From Castanea sativa (Eukaryota > Streptophyta > Magnoliopsida > Fagales > Fagaceae): 64,000 nucleotides of DNA. Every line of letters begins with the position of its first letter. Within the stretch, counting starts at the first letter, position 1. Positions 12,193 through 23,211 of this stretch are shown here, one piece after another. The stretch is taken from positions 31,427,088 to 31,491,087 of the forward strand of contig NC_134023.1 of assembly GCF_040712315.1 (NCBI RefSeq), read 5' to 3'. The notes beneath the pieces are model-generated. The model was not told where the DNA came from, did not search any database, and saw only the letters and a program-made list of their open reading frames with translations. Both the position numbers and the translations under genes were made by a program.

Positions 12193-12380
12193 ATCTACTA
12201 ACTGGATGCAGCATCATAGCATTTCAATATTTCTTGAATAACATGGATATCCTCCAATTTAGCTCGGCAAAATAGTACACTATCATCGACAAAAAATAGA
12301 TGGGATATTTTTGGGCCATTCTTGCACAAAGAGAAAGCACCAATTCGGCCTAAAGAAACTGGTTGGTTGAGTAGTTGCTT
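12193..12380 (-). pseudogene. LINE reverse transcriptase fragment with FVDD motif
   Basis: A 65-codon frame contains 'PKISHLFFVDDSVLFCRA', the YADD-type catalytic motif of plant L1 reverse transcriptases in its F-V-D-D form, followed by 'IQEILKCYDAASS'. It continues on the other side of the LTR element at 3585. Upstream of about 12380 the LINE resemblance ends in a T-rich tract, so the LINE is 5'-truncated. Confidence 0.85.
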
Positions 12381-12453
12381 TTTTTTTTTAAACATAAAAT
12401 GTGATTTTTTTTTTTCCTTAAGCTTCTTTTGTAGCTGCTTTAACTTTACTTTA

Positions 12454-12905
12454 CCTTAGACCCGACCTTTAGACTTCAAGATTGCCTCTTAAGAGCATCG
12501 GCAGTGGGCCTACCATATGCCAAATGTAAGGTACATTTGGCATTCAAGCCCAAAACATGCTCAACAACTAGAAGGCCAAAATTGGAAAAGGCTAAATTTT
12601 TTTGGCATAGTGCTATAGTACCATCTTAAATGTAAGATGGTACTATAGCTGAATGAGATAAAAAAAAAAATTAATACTCTCCCTCCTTAGACCCGACCTT
12701 TAGACTTCAAGATTGCCTCTTAAGAGCATCGGCAGTGGGCCTACCATATGCCAAATGTAAGGTACATTTGGCATTCAAGCCCAAAACATGCTCAGCAACT
12801 AGAAGGCCAAAATTGGGAAAGGCTAAATTTTTTTGGCATAGTGCTAAAGTACCATCTTAAATGTAAGATGGTACTATAGCTGAATGGGATTAAAAAAAAA
12901 TTAAT
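12454..12905. repeat. Tandem duplication, period 231 bp
   Basis: The segment starting CCTTAGACCCGACC at 12454 recurs at 12685 with only a few differences. Each unit contains an AGAGCATCGGCA end and a short palindromic 'ATCTTAAATGTAAGAT' type stem. The duplication therefore copies the left end of the repeat element described in the next entry. Confidence 0.85.
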
Positions 12906-13696
12906 ACTCTCCCTCCTCCTTTTTAACCCCGAAATTTCTCTCTCCTCTCTCATTATTTTTCTTCTTTTCTCTCTCTTCCTTCTCTCTTTCTCATCTGCTC
13001 TCTGCTCTCTGCTCTCTTCAAACCCAAGACCCCGTGCTCTCTCGGATGACCCTCTCTCTCTGATAAGTTAGATGCTTGCATGTTTAAAATTTGAAAGGCT
13101 ATCCGATTAAGTACTTCCGAGAAGCTGAGATCAGGGTCGGCATGGGTTTTGACAACGGTGGAGATCGTGGGTTTTGATGATAGTGGGTCGGTGGGCTAGG
13201 TTTGGATCAACGTGAGGGCTCCGATAGGTTTAAATGGGTTTGAATCAGAGCTCTGATGGCTCCAATAGTAATTCCGATGAGGCATCGGCGATGGGTTTCT
13301 TTAGAGGTGTGGTGGCTATTGTTGGCTCCGATTGGTTTGATGGTTTGTGTGTGTGTGGCTTAGTTGATGGTTTGATGGTCTGTGTGGCTCTGTGTGTGTG
13401 GTGACGGGTTTGGATAGGTGGATCGGTGTATCATGGGTCTGTGTGTGTGTGTGTGGCTCTGTGTGTTGAAACCGGTGCTAGAGGTTGAGGGAGAAAGAAA
13501 GGAAAATGAATAGAAAAAGAGAAATAGTAAAAAAAAAGGAAAAAAAAATAGAATATTTAAATAAAATGGAAAAAAAATAGAATTTTGGAATGTTAGGTAT
13601 GTTGTAAAATTGTAAAATTGTATTGTATAATTAATAAAATAACTTTTTGGAATGGTAAAATAAGATGGGATAGCATTTCCTGATGCTGATGCTCTA
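12494..13696. mobile_element. Non-autonomous DNA-transposon-like element with AGAGCATC inverted ends
   Basis: AGAGCATCGGCA at 12494 and 12725 faces TGCTGATGCTCT at about 13684-13695, an inverted pair of about 12 bases. The interior holds a pyrimidine-rich tract (12900-13060) and a GT-rich stretch (13140-13480) but no transposase. Because flanking bases are themselves palindromic, I could not fix the target duplication or superfamily. Confidence 0.5.
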
Positions 13697-14295
13697 AGAC
13701 TAACTTGTGTTAAGCGTCTCTTATATACTTTGTCATGTCCGCATAAAAAGCTAGCTTAATACTTTCTTTATGTTCGTGTAAGCCTCGCTCACAAAAGCCA
13801 CATAAAAATAGCAACATAAATCTTTGTTTTTATCCGAGTAAAATGGAGTGTGAACCACTTTTATCTGGTCCACACTTAGAAAAAACTAACACCCCCTTTG
13901 CCATATCGCCTCTGTTGCTATAGAAAGAGATGCGTGGAATGTGATAAAGCCTTTGCAAAATCATTGGAGCATCAAAGTTATAGTTGAGGATATTCTTAAT
14001 TTAGCCAAAATCTTTGTAAATATAAATATCCCTTTTTATGTATAAAGAAGGCAACTGCCCATCTTTTAGCACAATGGGCTGCCCTTTTGTTCTAGGCTGG
14101 TCCAATGCCCATCTCTTCCCTATCACCTTGAAATTATCCAGACTTTTGATAAAGACGGACTCAAGCCTAGAACTCTTAACTGTTCTCTATTTTTGCTTGG
14201 TCAATAAAGTATTTATTCAGCAAAAAAAAACCTTTTTTTTTTTTCATTTGGAAACAAATAGTAGTAATACTATGATATATGTTTTATAAAAAATA

Positions 14296-14480
14296 GTGTG
14301 TTCTAGTTAGTTCAGTTAGAAAAATCTTTAATGGCTGAATAAGAGATATAGGAGTTCAATCTCATAGGTTGAAATTATCATCAGGAGTAGTATAAAATTA
14401 TATGGGTTCAATTGGTGTCTTGGTTTAGTATAAAATTATCATCAGGTGTAGTACTCATCAGTTGAAACTCTCTAAAAAAA
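14296..14480 (+). mobile_element. Au-like SINE copy
   Basis: The order is 'GTGTTCTAGTTAG', a box A-like region, 'GGCTGAATAAGAGAT', a box B-like 'GAGTTCAATCTC' at about 14354, 'ATTGGTGTCTTGG', 'ATCATCAGG' and 'GTTGAAACTCTCT' with a following A run. This matches the Au SINE layout, with an internal duplicated ATCATCAGG unit. Confidence 0.7.
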
Positions 14481-15222
14481 AATTTTATCAAAAATAAAAA
14501 TAAAAATAAAATAAAAGTATTTAGCCTTTTTTTTTTAAGGTAAAATATTATTTAAGAAGGTCTAAGGGGAACCCAATTGGTAGCTGGCCCATCACTAGCA
14601 GACAAACCTAAAATGGAATGTATGAGATGGGATAGGGGTCATCAAAAAGAACAAAAGAAGGCCCAACAAGCAAGGGAATGAGCTAGAGGCTCTAGGACAA
14701 AATAAGAAAGAAAAAATTAGAAGAAGTAAGCGCGATGGACAAAATGTCGGTGACCTTTTTGATTTGTCAACCTTTACACACGCACCTACCAGTTAACAAG
14801 AATATTAAGTTTAAAAAAAAAGTCAAATAAATAACTAATTCCTATAATCAGGAGCGGAAACTCTCTCTCAAAAAAAAAATATAATCAAAATTTAAATAAT
14901 TTCACAATTTCATTTAGTTGGATTGTGTACTGTTATCCAATTCATTGAGTAATGTAATAAATCCATATTGAGACTATCAAATAATTTAATAGTTAAGTGG
15001 AGCTATAATAGTATATAACTATATATTATAAATTAATGGATCATGAATTGTATATGGAAAAGAAATTTTTAGTAATGTTTTAATGTAGGTATATGAAAAA
15101 AAATTAATCAAATAACTTGATTTTAATAAAGTTGAACATGTTCAACCAAAAAAAAAATCAAATATAAACATGTAAATATTGTTTGATGATAAAAACTCGG
15201 CTTATGTTTTAAATAAAATTAA

Positions 15223-15480
15223 GGGTCCGTTTGGATAGAACTTATTGCTGAAAACTGAAAACACTGTAGCAAAATAATTTTTAAATGTGTGAATAGTGCC
15301 GTGGGACCCATTTTTAATGAAAAAGTTGCTGAAAAGTGAAATTTGTGGGTCCATAAACAGTGCACGGATGCACTGTTCATGGGGAATTAGTCAACAACTA
15401 CGGCTGAAGAAAAAAAAAAAAAAAAGCTCTAAATGCTGAAACGCAAAACGCAACCCTGATAAGTTGAATCCAAACGCCTC
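15223..15480. mobile_element. Tourist-like (PIF/Harbinger) MITE, 258 bp
   Basis: Inverted ends GGGTCCGTTTGGAT and (reverse complement of the right end) GAGGCGTTTGGATT are flanked by TAA on both sides (15220-15222, 15481-15483), the 3-bp duplication typical of PIF/Harbinger MITEs. It has no coding capacity. Confidence 0.8.
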
Positions 15481-15733
15481 TAAACCAATAAACTTGAATT
15501 TTAATACTTAGTTCGACTTATTTACAACCTAACTTAATTTGACAAAAATTTGAAATAATTTGGATCTTGAGAAACGTTGTAATCTGAAAGTATTTTGATA
15601 TTCAAAAATTAATTAACACAGAATTGTTTTTTCTTTTCTTTTTTTGGTTGGTGAGATATGAATTTACAATTATCAGTTGAGCAATTATTGTCTGTGCTAC
15701 TGGGCGTAATAATTGGAGAGATTACACGATTGT

Positions 15734-16194
15734 GTGGTGAAAATAGGTCTTTGCCCTTTTCGCGAAAAAAATCAGCATGTTGCTCCCTTTCCTAAACTAA
15801 TTAGGAAAATGCCCCTCTTTTGAAACTCGATTTTCTCAAAATTGAGTTAAGCCCTATAGCGGCGTTTTAAGGAGCCTATAGTGACGTTTTAAGGAGCCTA
15901 TAGTGGCGTTTTGGAACTCGATCTTCATGCAATCGAGTTATAGGTAAAAAAAAAAAAAAACTTGCATGGAACTCAAGTTCATAGAGCTCAAGTTCTAAAA
16001 TGCCACTATAGGTCCTTAAAACATCACTATAGACTCCTTAAAATGCCACTATAGGGCTCTAGAAATTTTTTTTTTAACTCAATTTTGAGAAAATCAAGTT
16101 TCAAAAGAGGGGCATTTCCCTAATTAGTTTGGAAAAGGGGGCAACACGTTGATTTTTTTTCGCGAAAAGGGCAAAAGCCCATTTTCCCCACAAT
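15734..16194. mobile_element. Foldback element with arms of about 215 bp
   Basis: The left arm (about 15734-15945) and right arm (about 15960-16194) are near-perfect reverse complements around a poly(A) centre. Outer arms share 'TTTGCCCTTTTCGCGAAAA'; inner arms each carry three copies of a CTATAG-TGGCGTTTT type unit about 20 bases apart. The flanks 'ACGATTGTG' and 'ACAATTGTA' could be a decayed 9-bp target duplication, suggesting a Mutator-like foldback, but this is weak. Confidence 0.75.
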
Positions 16195-16240
16195 TGTATT
16201 GATAAACTCGAACAATTATTGGCTTGGCATACACGCACGC

Positions 16241-16930
16241 TAAGAGCACTCACATTAGTGGACATAAAATTGTGCAAAATTAAAAAAAAAGATGTAAAAT
16301 TTACACAATATTTCCTAAATTTGCTCCACATCAATCCGGCTATTGTTGTGTAAATATACACACATTTGCTACAATAACCGTGCAAATATGCACGGTTATC
16401 GTAGATGTGTATATTACTATTTTATTAATTTTTTTCTCTCACATCTGCTCTCATCAGTCTCTCTTTCCCCACACTCTCAACACTGCCTAGCCACCACTCA
16501 ATCACCACCACCACAACCCATGATATTCCAATCACAAAATCAACCAAAAACAAAGAAAAATCAAACCAAAAATCAATCCAAACCCAAAATCAAACTTTCA
16601 ACAAAAAACCCATTAACCCAAACCCAAACTCAAATCGAAACCTCCGTCACCACTGCAATGGAGAGCTTGCTGCTTTCTTTGCTCGTGAAGAGCTTGCTGC
16701 TACCATTAGAGAAGAGAGAAACAAGTGCAAGACAGCTACAACAAAGAAAAAGATCAAAAAATAAAAAATGAAGGGAAAGGAACGTAGGAGAAGAAGTAGA
16801 GAAAAGTGGGATTTTGTGAGATTAAAAAAATAAATAAATAAAAAGGGTAGATTAGTGGTGGGGTTAAAAGTGTTTTAGTGGTGGGGGTTAAAAGTGAGGG
16901 GAAAGGAAGCTTCAAGCCTCCTTACTTGTA
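16241..16930. repeat. Possible truncated MITE-like repeat
   Basis: 'TAAGAGCACTCACATTAGTGG' type sequence resembles the end of a common plant inverted-repeat element, and a strong internal palindrome (CCGTGCAAATATGCACGG, 16379-16396) follows. I do not see the matching right end. The 142-codon ORF inside (16343-16771) is repetitive Pro/Gln/Lys-rich and I do not call it a gene. Confidence 0.3.
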
Positions 16931-17092
16931 AATATCTCTACAATATAATTTAATCATAAAAGAATTATAATTGAGTTTTTTTTTTTAAATAAAGCATGAT
17001 TTTATTTGGAATTTTATTAAAGTCTATATTACAATTTTTAATTCAAATTAGTGCCTTTTTTTAAAAAACTAAAGTCATACTAATTGTAAATA

Positions 17093-17095
<3 letters not shown>

Positions 17096-17129
<34 letters not shown>
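17096..17129. repeat. (CT)n microsatellite
   Basis: This is an uninterrupted CT run of about 17 units. No gene is attached to it; the nearest is the last exon of the LEA14-type gene about 0.6 kb to the right, transcribed toward it. Confidence 0.95.
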
Positions 17130-17131
<2 letters not shown>

Positions 17132-17704
17132 ATGCATAATCCTGAAACAACACATCGAAATATTTCATTGATGATAGAATGATGGTCGAAGACACCGATT
17201 TGCCGGCTGTCGCCGAAGCCATTATTTTGATGGTCTAGGCACCCGTGCTAGCGGCACGGTGGACAGAGACACTATTTCGGTGGTTCAATCATTGGACCTC
17301 CACCACAAGCGGCTTCATTGGCTGAACCACCGATGTTGGTAGTTTACTTAAAATATAAGCTTAAATTTAAAAAGTATGACCATTAGGGAAAATTTTTAAA
17401 AAAATTGATGAAAAATGAATATTTTATTGAAATATCTTGTAAAATAGATAAACTGATATAAATGTTTTGTAAAAGTAATAATGTAAAATAAAAAAAAGTA
17501 AGTTTTTTGAATAAAATATACGAAATCTTTAAGAAGGGTTGATGCGGTTGCTCTTAAGGAAAATTCCGGTAAATATATATGCAACTAAAATTGAAGATAT
17601 GAATAGAATACGAGTAGTTGTTATTCATCATCCAACAAAAAGATGCTAAAACAAAAGCAGTATTAAGAGTGAGTATCATATTCCACAACCGTTGAAACTT
17701 AAAG

Positions 17705-17954
17705 TTAAAACATGTCAGAGAGGGTAGGTAGCTTGACCTCTCCCTTGGTAGAAAGGGGAATGGTGAAGTTTCCAATGATGGGAAGGTCAATAATGAGACC
17801 CAAATCCAATTCATAGTCTATGTCCCAATCTGCACAGACATCCTTTGCCAAGCTCACCAATATACTGTGTGCCACCTTCACTGGAACCTCTAGCAATGTT
17901 ATATCACTCGCCTTCAGGGACCCTGGGTCTGGTATTGTCCCTGATGCAATCACC
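17705..17954 (-). CDS. LEA14: LEA14-type desiccation protectant, exon 2 (last)
   Basis: The second coding exon of a two-exon gene gives 'VIASGTIPDPGSLKASD' through 'LPIIGNFTIPLSTKGEVKLP' to 'LSDMF' and a TAA stop at 17705-17707. The acceptor is ...GGTCAG|GGTGA; it joins phase 2 to the first exon to make an Arg codon. Together the exons encode 151 residues, the usual size for LEA14 (atypical group 2/LEA_2 domain). Members of this family fold as a beta-sandwich, are generally cytosolic and accumulate under drought, cold and abscisic acid. No signal peptide or membrane segment is seen. No frame damage is visible, so the gene looks functional. Confidence 0.9.
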
Positions 17955-18694
17955 CTGACCCACACATACATACAATTACCATAAATTATTGTACTTTTAA
18001 TTTTGATTTTATCAATCCATATCTTTTACATAAAAAAAAAAAATTTAAGTAATTATAATTTACATCGAGATCAAAAAGAAAAAGAATTTTAAATTTGATC
18101 ACCTCGTCTGTATTGTAAATATGCATTTACAAATAATCAAGTCAAAATAATAAGAATTAGACCTAAGACAATTTCAATTAGAAAAACTTCAATTATTTCA
18201 ATTTCAATTTGTTTGAGAGAGAAAAAGGAGTGTTTATCACAAATAGTCTAAATAGCTTTGAATGAGTTTTATATTTGTTTGAATTCTTAGTATTAAGCAT
18301 TAAGATGATGGAATATCCTTGATCCATATCTATTCACACTAACATAACTAACATATCTTATGAGCAACACATTTCCCTTTTATCTCTTGATATGTGAACA
18401 ATCATAAACATGAAAGGAACCTATGAGAGTATTTTGCCTCCTTAATCAAATAACCGAAGAGGCAAAGGAAACATCATGGTTTCTCGAAGAATTGATCATT
18501 GTAGCTTTTTAACCCTTGGAAACCATAATAACTTTGATAAAGTATGTATAGTTGTATATCAAAGATAAAAAGTGTCGATCAAATATCGTCCAGTCAGAAC
18601 TTCATCTTTTGAGCATATGCCCGCGGTAGATTCTTCAAAGCAATTTTTAGATGTTTAATAAAGCAAAAAAGATGTGGTATTGTGGAAGCTCTAA

Positions 18695-19079
18695 TGGCCT
18701 GTTTGGGAGTTTAAAGAGGGGAGGGGAGTAGTGGGGAGGAGAGTAGAGGAGAATGATTACCCTCCACCTTGTTTGGATGTTTTTATAATTAGTAAAGGGG
18801 AAGGGAGTAATTAGCCCTTCCCCTTGTTTTTAACATTGTAATTTTATAAATATAATAAAGGTAAATTAGGTAATTTATTTTATCAATAATTTTATGTGCT
18901 CTACTCTCCCTCCAAATCTCTCCAATTTGGGGGAATTAAAAATGAGAGGATTGGAGGTAGTTGAAACCCCTTCAAACCCCTCCCCCTCCTTCCTTAAAAA
19001 ACTCCCAAACAAGGTAATTGAATTACTCCCATTCCCTCTACTCTACTCCCCCTCCTTTTTTAAACATCCAAACAGGCCA
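18695..19079. mobile_element. Tourist-like MITE, 385 bp, in the LEA14 intron
   Basis: Ends TGGCCTGTTTGGGAGTTTAAA and (reverse complement of right end) TGGCCTGTTTGGATGTTTAAA are inverted repeats, flanked by TAA at 18692-18694 and 19080-19082. The inverted similarity extends inward through GGAGGGG-type and CCCCTCC-type tracts. This fits a PIF/Harbinger MITE. Confidence 0.85.
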
Positions 19080-20170
19080 TAAATTCCCTTCAAAGAACAC
19101 CACCGAGCATATGCTTAAATTGTTTTTTTTTTTTCTTTTTTTCCTCTTTAAAAATGCTTTAAGATCGAAGCCACAAGCAAAAAGAGATCACACTCTTTGA
19201 AACTGCTATAAGGCACCACGTACTGAAGAATTGTAACTAGATTAAAATGAACAAAGTTGGAGTAATGTCCATCTTCCATGGTGCAAATGAAAAACATATA
19301 AAGAATTGTAAAATTAATTCACCCTAATTTAATTTGGAAATTTAGTCTGCAAAAGTAAAGTATGAGCCACAATGAATAAATGTCATTGAATTCGGTATTA
19401 TCCCATGATTATTATTATTATTATTATATAACCAAAATCTTTGAACCTCCCATAATTTTCTACATAATCACTATTTTCTTTTTCTTTTTATTTTAGATTC
19501 TTTTTATTTTAAATTTTATATCTTATATATTTATTATTATCAAGTATTACAATAGTTTAGTTTAAGTAAAACTCTATTAAATCTATGTTTCATGAGCTTG
19601 AAAATTCTACTTCAACTAAAATTCTATAACAAAAATAACCCCCAATGCAAATTAGACTTTTAGCCAAATACAATAATACTCTCCCACTGCCTCTACTCTG
19701 TCCTATTTAAGCACTGCTTGTGTAGAAGACCTAAAACCCAAAAACTATTTGCGAAAAAGATAATGTTTAAGGACCCTCACCGCGAAGTGAATATTAAAAC
19801 TGACATATTTTTATAAAGATTGGTTAATATCTTATATTTATATGTGTGACCGTTTTCTGTTAAGTTATTGTTTAGCTACATTGTATTGTCAACGGAAAAT
19901 ATACAAAGCTATGGAGGGGTAGTTCTTCCTCTTACTGAAATCCATCTTTTGCTGGACTCTTTGAGTTTTGACATATCAAACATTAATTTCAAGATTCTTA
20001 TTAATACAAATAAGTTGAAGGTGCTTTCGTCGTATGGTTTTGTTTTTAGCTAATAAACTAATTTCATTAGCTGAAAACACAATGGCTCAAAAGCTCTTTG
20101 AGGTGAAAGGTTCAAAAGCTCTTTGTGGAATCATGCTATAATATCTAAAACAATTTGGCAGATTTTAACT

Positions 20171-20327
20171 GTTATAACCATAGATCCTTCTCCTAAAGAT
20201 AAGACACTTTCTCTTATGCTTTTCTATTGTGTAGTCACATATATTTTGTTATAACCATAAATCATTCTCTTGAAGATAAGACACTTTCTCTTATGTTTCT
20301 CTATTGTGTAGTCACATATATATTTTG
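20171..20327. repeat. Tandem duplication, period 77 bp
   Basis: The unit starting GTTATAACCATA at 20171 recurs at 20248, ending in 'GTGTAGTCACATATATTTTG' in the first copy. Differences are few. It lies within the LEA14 intron. Confidence 0.85.
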
Positions 20328-20948
20328 TTTTGTTTCAATAATTTTTAGGTAGTGAATTTTTTTATTCTTTAATATTTTTTGGCATTTTGAAAGTTTTTAT
20401 ATTTGAATTTTCTTTTTCTTTTTTTTTACAATATCTGAAAACATCTAGCAAATTTTTTACAAGTCATTGTACATTGAAGCAAGGGATTCTTTATCAAATT
20501 TAAAGATAAAAGACTGGAGTAATTTATGTAATAGTATAGTTTCATAATCAAGTTAAGATGTTATAAAAATTATTTTAGTCTGCTACATAAATAAGTAGGT
20601 TCCCGTGCGTAACATGAGTTTGTAACTAGTTATTAGATAAAGAGAGAGTTATCACATGAATTGGAATCCTCTTTTCCCACATATATGGGATCTGATGTAT
20701 ATATGTACACTTCCTATGAAATTTACAGATCGAATAAACAGAAAGAAATCAAACAAAAAACACACAAAAATAAAAAATAAAAAATCCATCCATACAAAAC
20801 GGCATGCATGCGCTCGATCGTTTTAGATCAAAACTAAATATTCATGACTCTGCAATAACATCATCGATCACATAAAATGAGGAAAAAATTCAAAAGCAAA
20901 GCGAAGATCATGATATAGCAACGAGATAAAAAAGAAAAAAGAAGCTAC

Positions 20949-21154
20949 CTGCCAGCACTCTTGAGAGTGTAAGAGATCTCGCAAATGGGTATGGGATGTC
21001 CATAAGGGTTGGTCACAGAGACCTTAGCGAGGTACTCCACAGAATCACGGCTCACACGCTTGAAATCAACATCATTGATACTAGCCTCTGGCTTCTTTAT
21101 GTTGGCCACCTTCTCCGCCACGAAGTTCTTAGCTTTGTCCAACAACTGCGACAT
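20949..21154 (-). CDS. LEA14: LEA14-type desiccation protectant, exon 1
   Basis: The first coding exon gives 68 codons plus two bases from the ATG at 21154: 'MSQLLDKAKNFVAEKV' followed by 'KPEASINDVDFKRV' and 'VTNPYGHPIPICEISYTLK'. These are hallmark LEA14/LEA_2 stretches. The donor is GGCAG|GTAGCT. I chose this start because family members begin just before the LLDKAKNFVAEKVA stretch; the frame is open upstream to 21214, but those residues look like 5' UTR. The exon is intact and joins exon 2 at 17954. Confidence 0.9.
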
Positions 21155-21340
21155 TTTGGTCGAAGAGATCGAGAGCTTTAGAGAAATAGTTAGGCCCAGA
21201 ATGGGCGGTGACAACCTTTATGTATTTTTGATAGGGACAACCTTTATGTTTTTCACACGTATATATGGCTCAAATCAGGTGGCGGTGACACCTCATACTC
21301 ATATTATGATCTTACGCGTAACACGTTTTTCCGCGTTTAT
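21155..21340 (-). promoter_or_regulatory. Likely LEA14 promoter with ABRE-like ACGTG cores
   Basis: On the minus strand upstream of the ATG, ACGTGTG (21254-21260) follows a TATA-like ATATATA, and a second ACGTGTTA with a nearby ACGCGT lies at about 21315-21326 beside a CTATAAA-like box. ACGTG is the core of abscisic acid response elements, which fits the known stress response of the LEA14 family. No transcription start is proven here. Confidence 0.4.
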
Positions 21341-21486
21341 AGATCTAGATCTGATTTTTCTTTCCTTTAATTAACAGGATTTGAGCAAGGATTATGACTT
21401 TCCGGAATTTCTACCTTTGGAATGAAACTGTATATATACGTTCACTCTAACGCGAAACTCGTTCGCACAAAGAAAGAAAAGAAAAA

Positions 21487-21585
21487 GAAGAGGACTTTTA
21501 CAGGCATAAAACTCATTTTTACGTAAAAAAAAAAAAAAAAAAAAAAGAGGACTTTTACAGACGTAAAACTCATTTTTATGTGAAA
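21487..21585. repeat. Short tandem duplication around a poly(A) run
   Basis: 'GAGGACTTTTACAG.CGTAAAACTCATTTTTA' type units at about 21490 and 21547 flank a run of about 22 A residues. The unit resembles the 5' neighbourhood of the LEA14 gene only; I see no gene in it. Confidence 0.7.
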
Positions 21586-21639
21586 AGGAACAAATATATT
21601 TTTTCACTCTAAATTTCATCTGGATGAAGCAGCGCATTC

Positions 21640-23205
21640 AAAATAGGTGCGCGATTAATCCCTTATAATTATAACTTTTCAACACTTAACTTTTTGCCGT
21701 TTATTTTGAGGTTATTTAGTATTAAAAAATCAATTTACCCCTTTCTAAAATAAACATTGGTTTTTTTAATGCTATATTCTGTTAAACTCAACTGAAAAAG
21801 TGATAGGAGGATCTAAGGTATTAAATGAGTTTTAGTTTATGGGGGTTAATCATGCATTTTTGTAGTTTACAAAATAAATGTAAGTATAGTTTAGGTTGAA
21901 AAAAATGTAATTTCTTGGGTGTAAAAAAATGGTTTCATTTACCTTTTCTTTTTCTTTTTCTTTTCTTCTTTTATTTTTCAGATTTGTCATTGTCTTTTTA
22001 ATATGTTGATTTGACAAATTTGGTTACATATATACCTGTTACATTCATATATTCTCCTACATTAAGCGCAAGACAACCTAAAAAGAATATTCTAATCCTT
22101 AAGATAGCTTGCATAAGATATTCTTTTGTCTCTTTTTCTAAACTTGGGGTAAAGTTGTAAGCCTGAAATAGTCAGTTTAATCTTTTATCCTCCAAAAGAA
22201 AAATAATTGAAAAATTATACCTTATCCTCTTAAATTATACCTTCATTTATTCTTATCCTCTAAACTATGTGAAATAGAGAAAGCACACTTATCCCCTAAA
22301 TTTTCAACAAAAAAACTAATATGTTTTAATATTGAACAAAAGCTTACGTTAAGACTAATCAAAGAAGCATAGTAAGATATAAGGTTTCTAGCCTGGTCCT
22401 AGTGCCTTAACAAATAGTAATTCTCGTTCATTTCTGAAGATTAGCAAGCATTAGAAATGCAGAGAAAAATAATTGAAAGAGAGCTGAGGAAAACTGACCT
22501 CCATTGATAATAGCTGTGTTTAAACCTTGAGTAGAAAAAGGAGAAAGAGACCTGAGAATCTGAAGAGGTACAGCCTTAGAGATGACACATTTACGTCTTA
22601 GAAATCTATCTTTTACATAACGAAAGCTATTATCTATTGAGTATTATGCAACTTTTATTGCTTATAAAGCTGTCTAATGAGATAGAGTAGGAAACATTTT
22701 TGCACATAATTGCTCTCCAAATAGCAATTACAATTTTCTCGCAACAGCTTTTACCGTTTCAAACTTCTTCTACTTATTATATTTACTAATAGCCTAGTCT
22801 TTTTCTTTCTTTTTTGATGAATTATAGCCTACTGTTTTGTGGCATCCAACCACTTGTCTAATACATTTGTCATTCTGTCTTCAAGTTTCAGTGTTATCAT
22901 CTAGTGGTCAATTCCTATTAAAAAAAAAAATGTAATGGTTAATTAATTTAGTACATCGCTAGTCCTTTCAGGTCAAGAATAAGCTAGCATTTTATATATA
23001 TATATATATATATAATGAATAGTACTTACGAAATTTCCTTAATTTGGAACAAATTAATAATTAGAAGAACTGAAAATATATGAAGAAAGTCTTCATACAA
23101 CAAAATCTTACATGATTTGTTTCTCAAAAAAAAAAAAAAAAATCTTACATGATTTTCACAACCACCTTAATATAAACTTTAGTATGATTTTTCGATAAAA
23201 TAAAA
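21640..23205. other. AT-rich intergenic DNA, no gene seen
   Basis: There are no convincing exons or bounded elements. There is a (TA)n run near 22995-23013 and a poly(A) near 23126-23141, the latter flanked by repeated 'AAAATCTTACATGAT'. Confidence 0.5.
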
Positions 23206-23211
23206 GGTGTG

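Larger units (their letters stand above)
17955..20948 (-). other. LEA14-type gene intron, about 3.0 kb
   Basis: On the minus strand the intron begins GTAGCT (20948) and ends GGTCAG (17955). Nearly 3 kb is long for this compact family, in which a short intron at this place is usual as far as I know. It contains a Tourist-like MITE (18695-19079), a 77-bp tandem duplication (20171-20327) and otherwise AT-rich DNA without genes. Confidence 0.85.

Noticed and set aside
16343..16771. 142-codon ORF rich in Gln, Pro and Lys
   Set aside because: It is low complexity, has no conserved block and sits in repeat-like DNA.
21155..21214. Upstream start extending the LEA14-type protein by 20 residues
   Set aside because: LEA14 family proteins begin at or near MSQLLDKAKNF; the extension looks like untranslated leader.
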